Shown in pieces: positions 23,264 through 36,368 of a stretch of 64,000 nucleotides of DNA; position 1 is the stretch's first letter, and each line of letters begins with the position of its first letter. The notes beneath the pieces are model-generated. The model worked only from the letters and a program-made list of their open reading frames with translations, was not told where the DNA came from and did not search any database. The stretch is taken from NCBI RefSeq assembly GCF_017114915.1, contig NZ_JAAUOE010000006.1, positions 146,192 to 210,191 of the forward strand, read 5' to 3'. This DNA is from Pseudomonas frederiksbergensis. Lineage in GTDB: Bacteria; Pseudomonadota; Gammaproteobacteria; Pseudomonadales; Pseudomonadaceae. The translations under genes were made by a program, and so were the position numbers.

Positions 23264-25201
23264 ATGGGCCAGACTCGTTTTGCCAGTGGGCGTCAATTGG
23301 ATCTGATTTGCCTCGGACGCCTTGGCGTCGATCTCTACGCGCAGCAAGTCGGGGCGCGGCTGGAGGATGTGAGCAGCTTCGCCAAGTACCTGGGCGGCTC
23401 GTCCGCCAACATCGCCTTCGGCACCGCTCGGCTGGGTTTGAAGTCAGCGATGCTGAGCCGGGTAGGGGACGACCACATGGGCCGCTTCCTCGTTGAGTCC
23501 CTGACCCGCGAGGGCTGCGATGTCAGCGGCATCAAGGTCGATCCGGAACGTCTGACCGCCATGGTCCTGCTGGGCCTCAAGGATCGCGAAACCTTTCCCC
23601 TGGTGTTCTACCGCGAAAATTGCGCCGACATGGCGTTGCGCGCCGAAGACATCAGCGAAGCCTTCATCGCCTCCAGCAAAGCGCTGCTGATCACCGGCAC
23701 CCATTTCTCCACCGACGGCGTCTACAAGGCGAGCATCCAGGCGCTGGACTACGCCGAGAAGCACAGCGTCAAACGGGTGCTGGACATCGACTACCGCCCG
23801 GTGCTCTGGGGCCTGGCCGGCAAGGCGGACGGCGAAACCCGCTTCGTCGCCGACCAGAACGTCAGCCAGCATGTGCAGAAAATCCTCCCGCGTTTCGACC
23901 TGATCGTCGGCACTGAAGAAGAATTCCTGATCGCCGGCGGCTCCGAGGATTTGCTCACCGCGCTGCGCAATGTCCGGCGCCTGAGCGCGGCGACTTTGGT
24001 GGTCAAGCTCGGTCCGCAAGGCTGCACGGTGATTCACGGGGTGATTCCGGCGCGTCTGGAAGACGGCGCGATCTATCCCGGTGTGCGCGTCGAAGTGCTG
24101 AATGTGCTGGGCGCCGGCGATGCCTTCATGTCGGGTTTCCTCGGCGGTTGGCTGGAGGACGCCAGCGACGAGCGCTGCTGCCAGTTGGCCAATGCCTGCG
24201 GTGGGCTGGTGGTGTCGCGCCATGCCTGTGCCCCGGCGATGCCGACCCGCGCCGAACTCGATTACCTGTTCAACAGCCCGGTGCCGATCACCCGGCCGGA
24301 TCAGGACGCCATGTTGCAGCGTCTGCATCAGGTCAGCGTGCCGCGCAAACAGTGGAAGCAACTGTTCATCTTTGCCTTCGATCATCGCGGGCAACTGGTG
24401 GAGCTGGCCCACAAGGGCGGGCGCGACCTGAGCGCTATCGGCGAACTCAAACAACTCTTCATCAAAGCCGTGGAGCGGGTCGAAGCGGACCTTCGCGAGC
24501 AGGGTGTCGACGCCGATGTCGGCTTGCTGGCCGATCAACGTTTCGGTCAGGACTCGCTGAACGCCGCCACCGGTCGCGGCTGGTGGGTGGCACGGCCGGT
24601 GGAGGTGCAGGGTTCGCGGCCATTGGCGTTCGAACACGGGCGCTCGATCGGCAGCAACCTGATCGCCTGGCCGCAAGAACAGGTCATCAAATGCCTGGTG
24701 CAATTCCATCCCGACGACGAGCCACTGCTGCGTCTGGAGCAGGAAGCGCAGATCAAGGGTTTGTATCAGGCCTCGCAAGTCAGCGGGCATGAATTGCTGC
24801 TGGAGATCATCCCGCCCAAGGATCACCCGTCACAGCATCCGGACGTGCTCTATCGCGCCCTCAAACGCCTCTACAACCTGGGCATCTACCCGGCGTGGTG
24901 GAAGATCGAAGCGCAGAGCGCCGAGGAGTGGCAACAACTCGACGAGCTGATTCAGGAACGCGACCCGTATTGCCGTGGCGTGGTGCTGCTGGGCCTGAAT
25001 GCCCCGGCGGCGACCCTGGCCGAAGGCTTTCAACAGGCCAGCCAGAGCCGGACCTGCCGTGGTTTCGCCGTGGGCCGGACGATATTCCAGGAGCCGAGCC
25101 GCGCGTGGATGGCCGGTGAAATCGACGATGAAACGCTGATCCGCCAGGTGCAGGGCACGTTCGTCGAACTGATCGATGCCTGGCGCACAGCCCGAGCCTG
25201 A
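23264..25201 (+). CDS. iolC: 5-dehydro-2-deoxygluconokinase fused to DUF2090 aldolase domain
   Basis: 645 residues, about twice a plain IolC. Residues 1-~340 form a PfkB sugar kinase: LICLGRLGVDLYAQQ, GGSSANIAFGTARLG, VKLGPQGC and the catalytic NVLGAGDAFMSGFLGGWL. Residues ~345-645 are a DUF2090 TIM-barrel domain (QLFIFAFDHRGQL, VGLLADQRFG, the late CRGFAVGRTIF). Together they should phosphorylate 2-deoxy-5-keto-gluconate and cleave it to dihydroxyacetone phosphate and malonate semialdehyde. AGGAG precedes the ATG. First gene of the iol operon. Confidence 0.93.
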   Translation: MGQTRFASGRQLDLICLGRLGVDLYAQQVGARLEDVSSFAKYLGGSSANIAFGTARLGLKSAMLSRVGDDHMGRFLVESLTREGCDVSGIKVDPERLTAMVLLGLKDRETFPLVFYRENCADMALRAEDISEAFIASSKALLITGTHFSTDGVYKASIQALDYAEKHSVKRVLDIDYRPVLWGLAGKADGETRFVADQNVSQHVQKILPRFDLIVGTEEEFLIAGGSEDLLTALRNVRRLSAATLVVKLGPQGCTVIHGVIPARLEDGAIYPGVRVEVLNVLGAGDAFMSGFLGGWLEDASDERCCQLANACGGLVVSRHACAPAMPTRAELDYLFNSPVPITRPDQDAMLQRLHQVSVPRKQWKQLFIFAFDHRGQLVELAHKGGRDLSAIGELKQLFIKAVERVEADLREQGVDADVGLLADQRFGQDSLNAATGRGWWVARPVEVQGSRPLAFEHGRSIGSNLIAWPQEQVIKCLVQFHPDDEPLLRLEQEAQIKGLYQASQVSGHELLLEIIPPKDHPSQHPDVLYRALKRLYNLGIYPAWWKIEAQSAEEWQQLDELIQERDPYCRGVVLLGLNAPAATLAEGFQQASQSRTCRGFAVGRTIFQEPSRAWMAGEIDDETLIRQVQGTFVELIDAWRTARA

Positions 25202-25233
25202 ACATTCTAGAAAAAACAATAAAAGGTGCAGTC

Positions 25234-26127
25234 ATGCCCGCTATCCGAATTGGCATCAACCCGATCTCCTGGAGCAACGACGACTTGCCGTCCCTCGGTG
25301 GCGAGACACCGTTGAGCACGGCCCTCAGCGAAGGCAAGGACATCGGTTACGAAGGCTTCGAACTTAACGGCAAATTTCCCAGGGACGCCAAGGGTGTCGG
25401 CGATGTGCTGCGCCCGTATGACCTGGCGCTGGTGTCCGGCTGGTATTCCAGCCGTCTGGCCCGCCGTTCCGTGGCCGAGGAAATCGACGCCATCGGCAGC
25501 CATGTCGAGCTGCTGGCGAAGAACGGCGCCAAGGTGCTGGTCTATGGCGAAGTCGCCGACTCCATTCAAGGCCAGCGCATTCCCCTGGTCGAACGCCCGC
25601 GTTTCCACACAGAACAAGCCTGGCAAGAGTACGCCGACAAACTCACCGAACTGGCGCGTTTCACCCTGTCCCAGGGCGTGCGTCTGGCCTATCACCACCA
25701 CATGGGCGCCTACGTCGAATCCCCGGCCGACATCGACAAACTGATGGCATTGACCGGCAGCGAAGTCGGCCTGCTGTTCGATTCGGGCCACTGCTACATG
25801 GGCGGCGGCGAACCGCTGCAGGTGTTGCGCAAACACATCGAACGCATCTGCCACGTGCATTTCAAGGACGTGCGCAAACCGGTGGTGCAACTGGCGCGCA
25901 ACAACCTGTGGAGCTTCCCGGACTGCATCATCAACGGCACCTTCACCGTGCCCGGCGATGGCGACATCGACTTCGGCGCCTTGCTCGACGTGCTGCTGGG
26001 CGTCGATTACCACGGCTGGCTGGTGGTCGAGGCCGAACAGGATCCAGCGGTGGCACCGAGTTACGTCTACGCCAAAAAAGGTTATGACACCTTGCGTGCG
26101 TTGCTTGACGAGAGGATGACGCGATGA
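25234..26127 (+). CDS. iolE: myo-Inosose-2 dehydratase
   Basis: 297 residues, xylose-isomerase-like TIM barrel. Diagnostic segments are RIGINPISWSNDDLPSLGG at the N terminus, GYEGFELNGKFP, YHHHMGAYVES (metal ligands), LLFDSGHCYMGGG, CHVHFKDVR and the final VVEAEQDP. It dehydrates 2-keto-myo-inositol to 3D-trihydroxycyclohexane-1,2-dione with a divalent metal. Its stop overlaps the iolB start by four bases, so the two are translated together. Confidence 0.94.
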   Translation: MPAIRIGINPISWSNDDLPSLGGETPLSTALSEGKDIGYEGFELNGKFPRDAKGVGDVLRPYDLALVSGWYSSRLARRSVAEEIDAIGSHVELLAKNGAKVLVYGEVADSIQGQRIPLVERPRFHTEQAWQEYADKLTELARFTLSQGVRLAYHHHMGAYVESPADIDKLMALTGSEVGLLFDSGHCYMGGGEPLQVLRKHIERICHVHFKDVRKPVVQLARNNLWSFPDCIINGTFTVPGDGDIDFGALLDVLLGVDYHGWLVVEAEQDPAVAPSYVYAKKGYDTLRALLDERMTR

Positions 26128-26933
26128 GCCTGCTGGTCAAAAGTAATGCCCGCGGCCGGACCATGGTCGAGTTGGGGCAGGGCACGCTGGAATACGTCGG
26201 CTTCGCCGCTTATCGGCTGAGCCTCGGCGAAGCCCTGCCGGTCAGCGCGGGCGACAAAGAACTGTGCCTGGTGCTGCTCAGCGGTCGGGTCGGCATCAAG
26301 GGCGAAGCGCCGGGGCAGGGCGCGTTCGACTGGGACAACATCGGTGATCGCCAATCGGTGTTCGAAGACAAATCGCCGTTCGCGGTGTATTTGCCGCCCG
26401 GCAGCCAGGCCCAGGTGGTGGCGTTGAGCGATGTGCAAATTGCTGTTTGCGCGGCGCCCGGTTCGACTACCGGAAACCTTGGCCCACGGCTGATCAAACC
26501 CGACAGCATGAAACGCAGCGTGCGCGGCAAGGGTGCCAACACCCGTTATGTCTGCGACGTCCTGCCGGACACCGAACCGGCCCATTCGCTGCTGGTGGTG
26601 GAAGTACGCACGCCGTCCGGGCACTCATCGAGCTACCCGCCGCACAAGCACGACACCGACGATCTGCCGCACCAGAGCTTTCTCGAAGAAACCTATTACC
26701 ACCAGATCAACCCGCCCCAGGGCTTCGTGTTCCAGCGGGTCTACACCGACGATCGCAGCATCGATCAGGCCATGGCCGTGGAAAACAATGATCTGGTGGT
26801 CGTGCCCAAGGGCTATCACCCGGTCAGCGTGCCCTACGGCTACGAGTCGTACTACCTGAACGTGATGGCCGGCCCGAAACGTGTCTGGCAGTTCCATAAC
26901 GATCCGCAGCACAGCTGGCTGCTGGATCTCTGA
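26124..26933 (+). CDS. iolB: 5-deoxy-glucuronate isomerase
   Basis: 269 residues, two cupin domains (KduI/IolB family). The second cupin carries the metal site: SSYPPHKHDTDD, HQSFLEETYYHQINPPQGF and the late VPKGYHPVSVPYGYESYYLNVMAG region. It isomerises 5-deoxy-glucuronate to 2-deoxy-5-keto-gluconate, the IolC substrate. It starts within the iolE stop (ATGA). Confidence 0.94.
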   Translation: MSLLVKSNARGRTMVELGQGTLEYVGFAAYRLSLGEALPVSAGDKELCLVLLSGRVGIKGEAPGQGAFDWDNIGDRQSVFEDKSPFAVYLPPGSQAQVVALSDVQIAVCAAPGSTTGNLGPRLIKPDSMKRSVRGKGANTRYVCDVLPDTEPAHSLLVVEVRTPSGHSSSYPPHKHDTDDLPHQSFLEETYYHQINPPQGFVFQRVYTDDRSIDQAMAVENNDLVVVPKGYHPVSVPYGYESYYLNVMAGPKRVWQFHNDPQHSWLLDL

Positions 26934-26977
26934 ATTACAACGCCTGAATTTAAACATTCGAACGGAGAACAAGAACA

Positions 26978-28480
26978 ATGAGCGACGCCCCGGTCATAGG
27001 CCATTACATCGACGGTCAGGTGCAGGACAGCGGTAGCGAGCGGTTCAGCAATGTCTTCAATCCGGCCACCTGCGGCGTTCAGGCGCGGGTTGGGCTGGCC
27101 AGCCAGAAGACCGTGGACGCCGCCGTCGCTTCGGCCCTGAAGGCGTTCCCGGCGTGGTCCGAGCAGTCGTCCCTGCGCCGTTCGCGGGTGATGTTCAAGT
27201 TCAAGGAATTGCTCGACCGTCATCACAACGAACTGGCCGAAATCATCAGCCGCGAACACGGCAAAGTGCTGTCCGACGCCAAGGGCGAAGTGACCCGTGG
27301 CATCGAAATCGTCGAATACGCCTGTGGCGCGCCGAACCTGCTGAAAACCGATTTCAGCGACAACATCGGCGGTGGCATCGACAATTGGAACCTGCGCCAG
27401 CCACTGGGCGTCTGCGCCGGGGTTACACCGTTCAACTTTCCGGTGATGGTGCCGTTGTGGATGATCCCGCTGGCGTTGGTCACCGGTAACTGCTTCATCC
27501 TCAAGCCGTCCGAGCGCGATCCATCCGCCAGTTTGCTGATGGCCCGTTTGCTCACCGAAGCCGGGTTGCCGGACGGTGTGTTCAACGTGGTCCAGGGCGA
27601 CAAGGCGGCGGTTGACGCCTTGCTGCAACACCCGGACATCGAGGCGATTTCCTTTGTCGGCTCGACGCCGATTGCCGAGTACATTCACCAGCAAGCGACC
27701 TCGCGCGGCAAGCGTGTGCAGGCACTGGGCGGTGCGAAGAACCACATGATCGTCATGCCCGATGCCGATCTGGATCAAGCGGCGGATGCGTTGATCGGCG
27801 CAGCGTATGGCTCGGCTGGCGAGCGCTGCATGGCGATTTCGATTGCCGTGGCCGTCGGTGATGTCGGCGACCAGTTGATTGCCAAACTGCTGCCGCGCAT
27901 CGATCAACTGAAGGTCGGCGACGGCCTGCAGGGCGACAGCGACATGGGGCCGCTGGTGACCGCCGAACACAAGGCCAAGGTCGAGGGTTTTATCGGCGAA
28001 GGCGTGGCCCAGGGTGCGCAACTGATTGTCGACGGACGCAACTTCAAGGTGCCGGGCGCCGAGAACGGCTTCTTCGTCGGCGCGACGTTGTTCGACAAGG
28101 TCACGACCGAGATGAGCATCTACCGGCAAGAGATTTTCGGCCCGGTGCTGGGCATCCTGCGGGTGCCGGATTTCGCCAGTGCCGTGGCACTGATCAACGC
28201 CCATGAATTCGGCAACGGCGTGTCCTGCTTCACCAGTGATGGCGGCATCGCTCGCTCGTTTGCCCGCAGCATCAAGGTCGGCATGGTCGGCATCAACGTA
28301 CCGATTCCGGTGCCCATGGCCTGGCATTCCTTCGGCGGCTGGAAGCGCTCGCTGTTCGGTGATCACCACGCGTATGGCGAAGAAGGCATTCGCTTCTACA
28401 GCCGCTACAAAAGCGTGATGCAGCGCTGGCCCGACAGCATCGCCAAGGGCCCTGAATTCAGCATGCCGACCGCCAAATAA
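26978..28480 (+). CDS. mmsA: CoA-acylating malonate/methylmalonate-semialdehyde dehydrogenase
   Basis: 500 residues, ALDH superfamily, IolA/MmsA type. Visible are [35 protein letters not shown], the NAD site [11 protein letters not shown], the [14 protein letters not shown] segment and the catalytic Cys in [11 protein letters not shown]. It converts malonate semialdehyde from inositol to acetyl-CoA, CO2 and NADH, with CoA as acceptor. Placed between iolB and iolI with a GGAG-type site. A second paralogue for valine degradation is likely elsewhere. Confidence 0.94.
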   Translation: MSDAPVIGHYIDGQVQDSGSERFSNVFNPATCGVQARVGLASQKTVDAAVASALKAFPAWSEQSSLRRSRVMFKFKELLDRHHNELAEIISREHGKVLSDAKGEVTRGIEIVEYACGAPNLLKTDFSDNIGGGIDNWNLRQPLGVCAGVTPFNFPVMVPLWMIPLALVTGNCFILKPSERDPSASLLMARLLTEAGLPDGVFNVVQGDKAAVDALLQHPDIEAISFVGSTPIAEYIHQQATSRGKRVQALGGAKNHMIVMPDADLDQAADALIGAAYGSAGERCMAISIAVAVGDVGDQLIAKLLPRIDQLKVGDGLQGDSDMGPLVTAEHKAKVEGFIGEGVAQGAQLIVDGRNFKVPGAENGFFVGATLFDKVTTEMSIYRQEIFGPVLGILRVPDFASAVALINAHEFGNGVSCFTSDGGIARSFARSIKVGMVGINVPIPVPMAWHSFGGWKRSLFGDHHAYGEEGIRFYSRYKSVMQRWPDSIAKGPEFSMPTAK

Positions 28481-28506
28481 TTCACTGATACGGAGAACAA
28501 CAAAAA

Positions 28507-29328
28507 ATGAGCAAACCCCTGCGTTTCGCCCTGAACCGTATGGTCGCCCCACGTTTGTCCCTGCCGGCGTTCATTGAGTTGGCGGTGACCCTCAAGGCCG
28601 ATGCCATCGAGATCCGCGATGATCTCAAGGGCGTTGAAATCGAAGACGGCACCGCGCCCGAACAGGTGCGTCAATTGTGCGCGACCAAAGGCATCACTGT
28701 GTTGTCGATCAACGCGCTGTATCCGTTCGATGTCTGGAATGACGAGCGCCGCGCACACGCCCTGAAGCTTGCCGCGTATGCCCGTGATTGTGGCGCGCAG
28801 GGTTTGGTCATGTGCCCGCTGAACGACCGCGCTGATCCACGTACCGAGGCGCAGCGTGCGGCCGGCCTGCGCACGGCGTTGAGTGAGCTGGCGCCGATCT
28901 TGCGCGCTCACGGCATCCTCGGCTTCATCGAGCCGCTGGGTTTCGAAGAATGCTCGCTGCGGCGCAAACGCACAGCGGTGGATGCGATCAAGGCCATCGG
29001 CGGGCTGGATGTGTTTCGTTTGGTGCATGACACCTTCCACCATCACCTGGCCAGCGAACATGAGTTCTTCCCCGAGCTGACCGGGCTGGTGCACATCTCC
29101 GGCGTCGAAGATGCCGAGGCGCCGCTGGCGACCATTCGTGATGGCCATCGGGTGCTGGTGGGCGAGGGCGACATCCTCGGCAATGCGGCGCAGATCGACA
29201 CCTTACTCAGCAGCGGCTACAGCGGCTACCTGTCGTTCGAACCGTTTGCCGACAGCGTCCATGGCCTGGCAGATATCCAGACGGCGATCGGCGCGAGCAT
29301 GGATCACCTGCAGAAATCCCTGGCCTGA
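28507..29328 (+). CDS. iolI: Inosose isomerase-like TIM-barrel protein
   Basis: 273 residues, AP-endonuclease-2/xylose-isomerase-like TIM barrel. [36 protein letters not shown] (metal Glu), [12 protein letters not shown] (metal Asp and His) and [13 protein letters not shown] (last Glu) fit the IolI family. IolI interconverts 2-keto-myo-inositol and 1-keto-D-chiro-inositol, linking D-chiro-inositol to the pathway. The match is by fold and context, so a related epimerase activity is possible. Confidence 0.82.
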   Translation: MSKPLRFALNRMVAPRLSLPAFIELAVTLKADAIEIRDDLKGVEIEDGTAPEQVRQLCATKGITVLSINALYPFDVWNDERRAHALKLAAYARDCGAQGLVMCPLNDRADPRTEAQRAAGLRTALSELAPILRAHGILGFIEPLGFEECSLRRKRTAVDAIKAIGGLDVFRLVHDTFHHHLASEHEFFPELTGLVHISGVEDAEAPLATIRDGHRVLVGEGDILGNAAQIDTLLSSGYSGYLSFEPFADSVHGLADIQTAIGASMDHLQKSLA

Positions 29329-29359
29329 CATCGGATTCGCATACGGAAAAGGTGCAAGC

Positions 29360-32348
<2,989 letters not shown>

Positions 32349-32350
32349 CC

Positions 32351-32379
32351 GATCGTTCCCACGCAGCGTGGGAACGATC
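32351..32379. repeat. Hairpin repeat (family also at 49762-49792)
   Basis: GATCGTTCCCACGC paired with GCGTGGGAACGATC around a one-base loop (A), between two genes of the iol operon. The same arms, with a CTCTGC-type centre, occur at 49762-49792. Confidence 0.8.
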
Positions 32380-32393
32380 ATAAGGAGAACAAC

Positions 32394-33446
32394 ATGCGTA
32401 TCGGACTTGTCGGTTACGGCCATGGCGGCCGGTTTTTCCATGCTCCGCTGATCAGCAGTCTGCCGGCAGCGACGTTTGTGGGCGTGGTCACCCGTTCCGC
32501 CGAGCGTCGGCAACTGCTGGCCGCGGAACATCCCGGCGTGCCGGCCTTCGACAGCATCGGCCAACTGGTCGAAGCCGGGGTTGATGTGCTGGTGGTGTCC
32601 ACACCGCTCAAAGGTCGCCCGGCACTGGTGCTCGACGCCATCGAACACGGAGTGGCGGTGGTCAGCGACAAGCCATTCGCCGCCGATACGCAACAGGCGC
32701 AAACCCTGATCACCATGGCCGAGCGTCAGGGCGTGCACTTGAGCGTCTACCAGAACCGACGCTGGGACTCGGACTTTCTCACGGTGCGCAAACTCATCGA
32801 GTCCGGCGCGCTGGGGCAGGTCACTCGTTTCGAATCGCGGATCGAACGCTACTCGCCGCAGTCGGTGAACAACGGCAGCGGCGGCGGTTTCCTGCGCGAT
32901 CTGGGCAGCCACCTGGTGGATCAGGCGCTGCTGTTGTTCGGTCCCGTCACCCGGGTTTATGCCGAACTGGAGTACGTCGAAAAGGGCCAGCCTTTCGATA
33001 ACGGCTTCTTTATGTCCCTGACCCATGCCAACGGCGTGATCTCGCACCTGGGCGGCAGTTGCCTGCAAAACACCCCCGGCCCGCGCTTTCGCGTGACCGG
33101 AACCCAAGGCTGCTACAGCGTCGACGGTCTGGACGGACAGGAGGCGTCGACCCTCGCCGGGCTCACACCGAAATCCGAAGGCGAGCGCTGGGGTGTCGAG
33201 GAACACCGGCGTTGGGGCTGGTTCGAGCAGGGCGAGGTGCGTGAGCGGGTGCCGTCCGAGCGTGGCTGCTGGAATCAGTTCTATTTGCAGCTACAAACCG
33301 CGTTACAGAGCGGTGGCCCACTGCCGGTCGACGCCCGTGATGCACTGGCGACCACCCGCGTGCTAGACGCTGCGCGGCTAAGTTCCGAGCGCCATCAAGT
33401 GGTGGCGTTGAGCCCATTTGAAAGCCATGGAATAAAATCAGAATAA
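32394..33446 (+). CDS. Gfo/Idh/MocA oxidoreductase, probable inositol-related dehydrogenase
   Basis: 350 residues. Rossmann motif RIGLVGYGHGGRFFHAPLI, catalytic Lys in VVSDKPFAA, and GGGFLRDLGSHLVDQALLLFG in the substrate domain. This layout resembles YdgJ/IolW-type NADP-dependent scyllo-inositol dehydrogenases more than IolG. Position at the end of the catabolic operon suggests that it feeds another inositol stereoisomer in as inosose. Substrate not proven. Confidence 0.8.
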   Translation: MRIGLVGYGHGGRFFHAPLISSLPAATFVGVVTRSAERRQLLAAEHPGVPAFDSIGQLVEAGVDVLVVSTPLKGRPALVLDAIEHGVAVVSDKPFAADTQQAQTLITMAERQGVHLSVYQNRRWDSDFLTVRKLIESGALGQVTRFESRIERYSPQSVNNGSGGGFLRDLGSHLVDQALLLFGPVTRVYAELEYVEKGQPFDNGFFMSLTHANGVISHLGGSCLQNTPGPRFRVTGTQGCYSVDGLDGQEASTLAGLTPKSEGERWGVEEHRRWGWFEQGEVRERVPSERGCWNQFYLQLQTALQSGGPLPVDARDALATTRVLDAARLSSERHQVVALSPFESHGIKSE

Positions 33447-33467
33447 AATTCTAAAATGAGTTGATAT

Positions 33468-33487
33468 AGAAATTATTTTCCAATAAA
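33468..33487. promoter_or_regulatory. Second IolR-type site, ahead of the transporter
   Basis: AGAA-N6-TTCC at 33468-33481 within AGAAATTATTTTCCAATAAA. The reverse complement of the site before iolC matches 17 of these 20 bases. It lies in an AT-rich stretch at the start of the 303-bp gap before the importer operon, the expected place for shared IolR control. The rest of the gap holds only a 35-codon frame (33590-33697). Confidence 0.5.
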
Positions 33488-33589
33488 GTCGTTTCCAGGT
33501 TGCCGACTATCAACGTCCGATCACGCTCAAGCAGGCCTTGAACGAGTGAAGGACGCACCAAAAACAAGAAACAAAGCCAGGTACCGTCG

Positions 33590-33697
33590 ATGAAAACCTT
33601 CCACTCTGCGCTGCATGTTTTACGTTGTGCGCTGCACCTCTCTCGCGACCTGCCTCGCGTCTCGCTTCATTCCATCTCTCGCTTGCCCGCTTACTGA
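33590..33697 (+). CDS. Possible 35-aa leader ORF
   Basis: ATG at 33590 to TGA at 33697, encoding a small basic peptide rich in Leu, His, Ser and Arg (MKTFHSALHVLRCALHLSRD at the start). An AGG lies nine bases upstream. It ends 52 bp before the importer gene, so it could be a leader peptide, but it may be chance. Confidence 0.25.
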   Translation: MKTFHSALHVLRCALHLSRDLPRVSLHSISRLPAY

Positions 33698-33749
33698 AAA
33701 CGTCACGCCTTATCCATAAAACCAACAAGAATGTGGAGAAAGACCTTTC

Positions 33750-34676
33750 ATGAAGACCAAGATCCGATTCGCCTCACTGGCCTTGTCCCTGATGTTCGCC
33801 AGCGGCGCCGCCCTCGCTGACATGAAGATCGGCGTCAGCATGTCGCAGTTCGATGACACCTGGCTGACCTACCTGCGCGAATCCATGGACACGAAAGCCA
33901 AGTCCTATCCCGATGGCGTCCAGCTGCAGTTCGAAGACGCCCGCAGCGACGTGGTCAAGCAGTTGAGCCAGGTGGAAAGCTTCATCAGCCAAAAGGTCGA
34001 CGCCATTGTGGTCAACCCGGTGGATACCGCCGCCACCAAAAAAATCACTGAAGCGGCGGTCAAGGCCGGCATTCCGCTGGTGTACGTCAATCGCCGTCCC
34101 GATGACCTGAACCTGCCCAAAGGCGTGGTCACTGTTGCTTCCAACGATCTGGAGGCCGGTCAGATGCAGATGCAGTACCTGGCCGAAAAAATGGGCGGCA
34201 AGGGCGACATCGTGATCCTGCTCGGTGATCTGGCCAACAACTCCACCACCAACCGCACCAAGGGCGTTAAAGAGGTGCTGGCCAAGTACCCGAACATCAA
34301 GATCGAGCAAGAGCAGAGCGGCATCTGGTCGCGGGACAAGGGCATGACCCTGGTCAACGACTGGCTGACCCAGGGCCGCAAATTCGACGCGGTCGTTTCC
34401 AACAACGACGAGATGGCGATTGGCGCGGCCATGGCCCTGCAACAGGCGGGCGTTGCCAAAGGCAGTGTGCTGATCGCCGGTGTCGACGGTACGCCCGATG
34501 GTTTGAACGCGGTGAAGAAGGGCTCTCTGGTGGTCTCGGTGTTCCAGGACGCCAAGGGGCAGGCAGACGGTTCGATCGACACGGCGGTGAAAATGGTCAG
34601 GAACGAGCCGGTCGAGCCGGCCGTGTGGGTGCCGTATCGCTTGATCACCCTGCAAAACGTCGACACCTTCAAATAG
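33750..34676 (+). CDS. Inositol ABC transporter, periplasmic binding protein
   Basis: 308 residues with a signal peptide (cut after GAALA). Type I periplasmic sugar-binding fold (Peripla_BP_4): MKIGVSMSQFDDTWLTYLRE, VDAIVVNPVDT, VNRRPDDLNLP, VVSNNDEMAIGAAMALQ and AGVDGTPDGLNAV. First gene of a three-gene CUT2-type importer. Inositol specificity is inferred from the adjoining iol operon and the shared operator-like site. It resembles the IbpA-type protein of inositol importers. Confidence 0.88.
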   Translation: MKTKIRFASLALSLMFASGAALADMKIGVSMSQFDDTWLTYLRESMDTKAKSYPDGVQLQFEDARSDVVKQLSQVESFISQKVDAIVVNPVDTAATKKITEAAVKAGIPLVYVNRRPDDLNLPKGVVTVASNDLEAGQMQMQYLAEKMGGKGDIVILLGDLANNSTTNRTKGVKEVLAKYPNIKIEQEQSGIWSRDKGMTLVNDWLTQGRKFDAVVSNNDEMAIGAAMALQQAGVAKGSVLIAGVDGTPDGLNAVKKGSLVVSVFQDAKGQADGSIDTAVKMVRNEPVEPAVWVPYRLITLQNVDTFK

Positions 34677-34745
34677 CCCGTCCATTCGATAACAACAATA
34701 AGCACGCAAGGTTGCGACGCGACCTTGCTGATGGAGTACCTGATC

Positions 34746-36311
34746 ATGTTCGCTTCAGCGACTGCTTCAAGCACCCCGTTGGTGGGTATCCAGCCAGCCG
34801 CAACGCCTGTCGATGAGCCGTACCTGCTGGAGATCGTCAACGTCAGCAAGGGTTTTCCCGGTGTGGTGGCCTTGTCCGACGTACAGCTGCGGGTGCGTCC
34901 TGGTTCCGTGCTGGCGCTGATGGGGGAAAACGGCGCCGGCAAATCCACTCTGATGAAAATCATTGCCGGCATCTACCCGCCGGACGCCGGTGAGTTGCGC
35001 CTGCGGGGCAAACCGGTGGTCTTCGAAACGCCACTGGCTGCGCTTCAGGCCGGCATCGCGATGATCCACCAGGAACTCAACCTGATGCCGCACATGAGCA
35101 TCGCCGAGAACATCTGGATCGGCCGCGAGCAGCTCAACGGCCTGCACATGATCGACCATCGTGAAATGCACCGCTGCACCGCCAAACTGCTGGAGCGTCT
35201 GCGGATCAACCTTGACCCGGAAGAGTTGGTGGGCAACCTGAGCATCGCCGAACGGCAGATGGTCGAGATCGCCAAGGCGGTGTCCTATGACTCCGACATT
35301 TTGATCATGGACGAACCGACCTCGGCCATCACCGACAAGGAAGTCGCCCATCTGTTCTCGATCATTGCCGACCTCAAGAGTCAGGGCAAAGGCATCATCT
35401 ATATCACTCATAAAATGAACGAAGTGTTCAGCATCGCCGATGAAGTGGCGGTGTTCCGCGACGGCGCCTACGTCGGCCTGCAACGGGCCGACAGCATGGA
35501 CGGCGACAGCCTGATTTCGATGATGGTCGGTCGCGAGCTGAGCCAGTTGTTCCCGGTGCGCGAGAAGCCGATCGGCGATCTGCTGCTGTCGGTGCGCGAC
35601 CTCAAGCTGGACGGCATTTTCAAGGACGTCTCCTTCGACCTGCACGCCGGGGAGATCCTGGGTATCGCCGGGTTGATGGGCTCGGGGCGGACTAACGTCG
35701 CCGAGGCGATTTTTGGCATCACCCCAAGCGACGGTGGCGAAATCCGCCTCGACGGCGAGGTGGTGCGCATCAGTGATCCGCACATGGCCATCGAGAAGGG
35801 CTTCGCGCTGTTGACCGAAGATCGCAAGCTCAGCGGCCTGTTCCCGTGCCTGTCGGTGCTGGAGAACATGGAAATGGCGGTATTGCCCCATTACGTCGGC
35901 AACGGCTTCATCCAGCAAAAAGCCCTGCGCGCATTGTGTGAAGACATGTGCAAGAAGTTGCGGGTGAAAACGCCGTCGCTGGAGCAGTGCATCGATACCT
36001 TGTCCGGCGGTAATCAACAGAAGGCGTTGCTGGCGCGCTGGCTGATGACCAACCCGCGAATCCTGATTCTCGACGAGCCGACCCGGGGCATCGATGTCGG
36101 CGCCAAGGCCGAGATCTACCGGCTGATCGCTTACCTGGCCAGCGAAGGCATGGCGGTGATCATGATTTCCTCGGAGTTGCCGGAAGTGCTGGGCATGAGC
36201 GACCGGGTGATGGTCATGCACGAGGGCGACCTGATGGGCACCCTCGACCGCAGTGAGGCGACCCAGGAACGGGTGATGCAACTGGCCTCGGGCATGTCCG
36301 CGGTTCACTAA
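34746..36311 (+). CDS. Inositol ABC transporter, ATP-binding protein
   Basis: 521 residues from the ATG at 34746, nine bases after GGAG; earlier in-frame Met codons lack a site. Two fused nucleotide-binding domains of the CUT2 class. The first has GENGAGKST, signature LSIAERQ and Walker [12 protein letters not shown]. The second has a degenerate Walker A (LMGSGRTNV) with [15 protein letters not shown] and [14 protein letters not shown]. This asymmetry is normal for the RbsA/MglA family. It powers the importer with the downstream permease. Confidence 0.92.
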   Translation: MFASATASSTPLVGIQPAATPVDEPYLLEIVNVSKGFPGVVALSDVQLRVRPGSVLALMGENGAGKSTLMKIIAGIYPPDAGELRLRGKPVVFETPLAALQAGIAMIHQELNLMPHMSIAENIWIGREQLNGLHMIDHREMHRCTAKLLERLRINLDPEELVGNLSIAERQMVEIAKAVSYDSDILIMDEPTSAITDKEVAHLFSIIADLKSQGKGIIYITHKMNEVFSIADEVAVFRDGAYVGLQRADSMDGDSLISMMVGRELSQLFPVREKPIGDLLLSVRDLKLDGIFKDVSFDLHAGEILGIAGLMGSGRTNVAEAIFGITPSDGGEIRLDGEVVRISDPHMAIEKGFALLTEDRKLSGLFPCLSVLENMEMAVLPHYVGNGFIQQKALRALCEDMCKKLRVKTPSLEQCIDTLSGGNQQKALLARWLMTNPRILILDEPTRGIDVGAKAEIYRLIAYLASEGMAVIMISSELPEVLGMSDRVMVMHEGDLMGTLDRSEATQERVMQLASGMSAVH

Positions 36312-36368
36312 TGGATACCGGCGGTGGCCATGACCGTCGTCGGCGACGCAATAGAAGGGTGAGTGGTT

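Noticed and set aside
26852..28552. 566-codon open frame antisense to mmsA
   Set aside because: Codon-bias shadow of an unmistakable aldehyde dehydrogenase gene.
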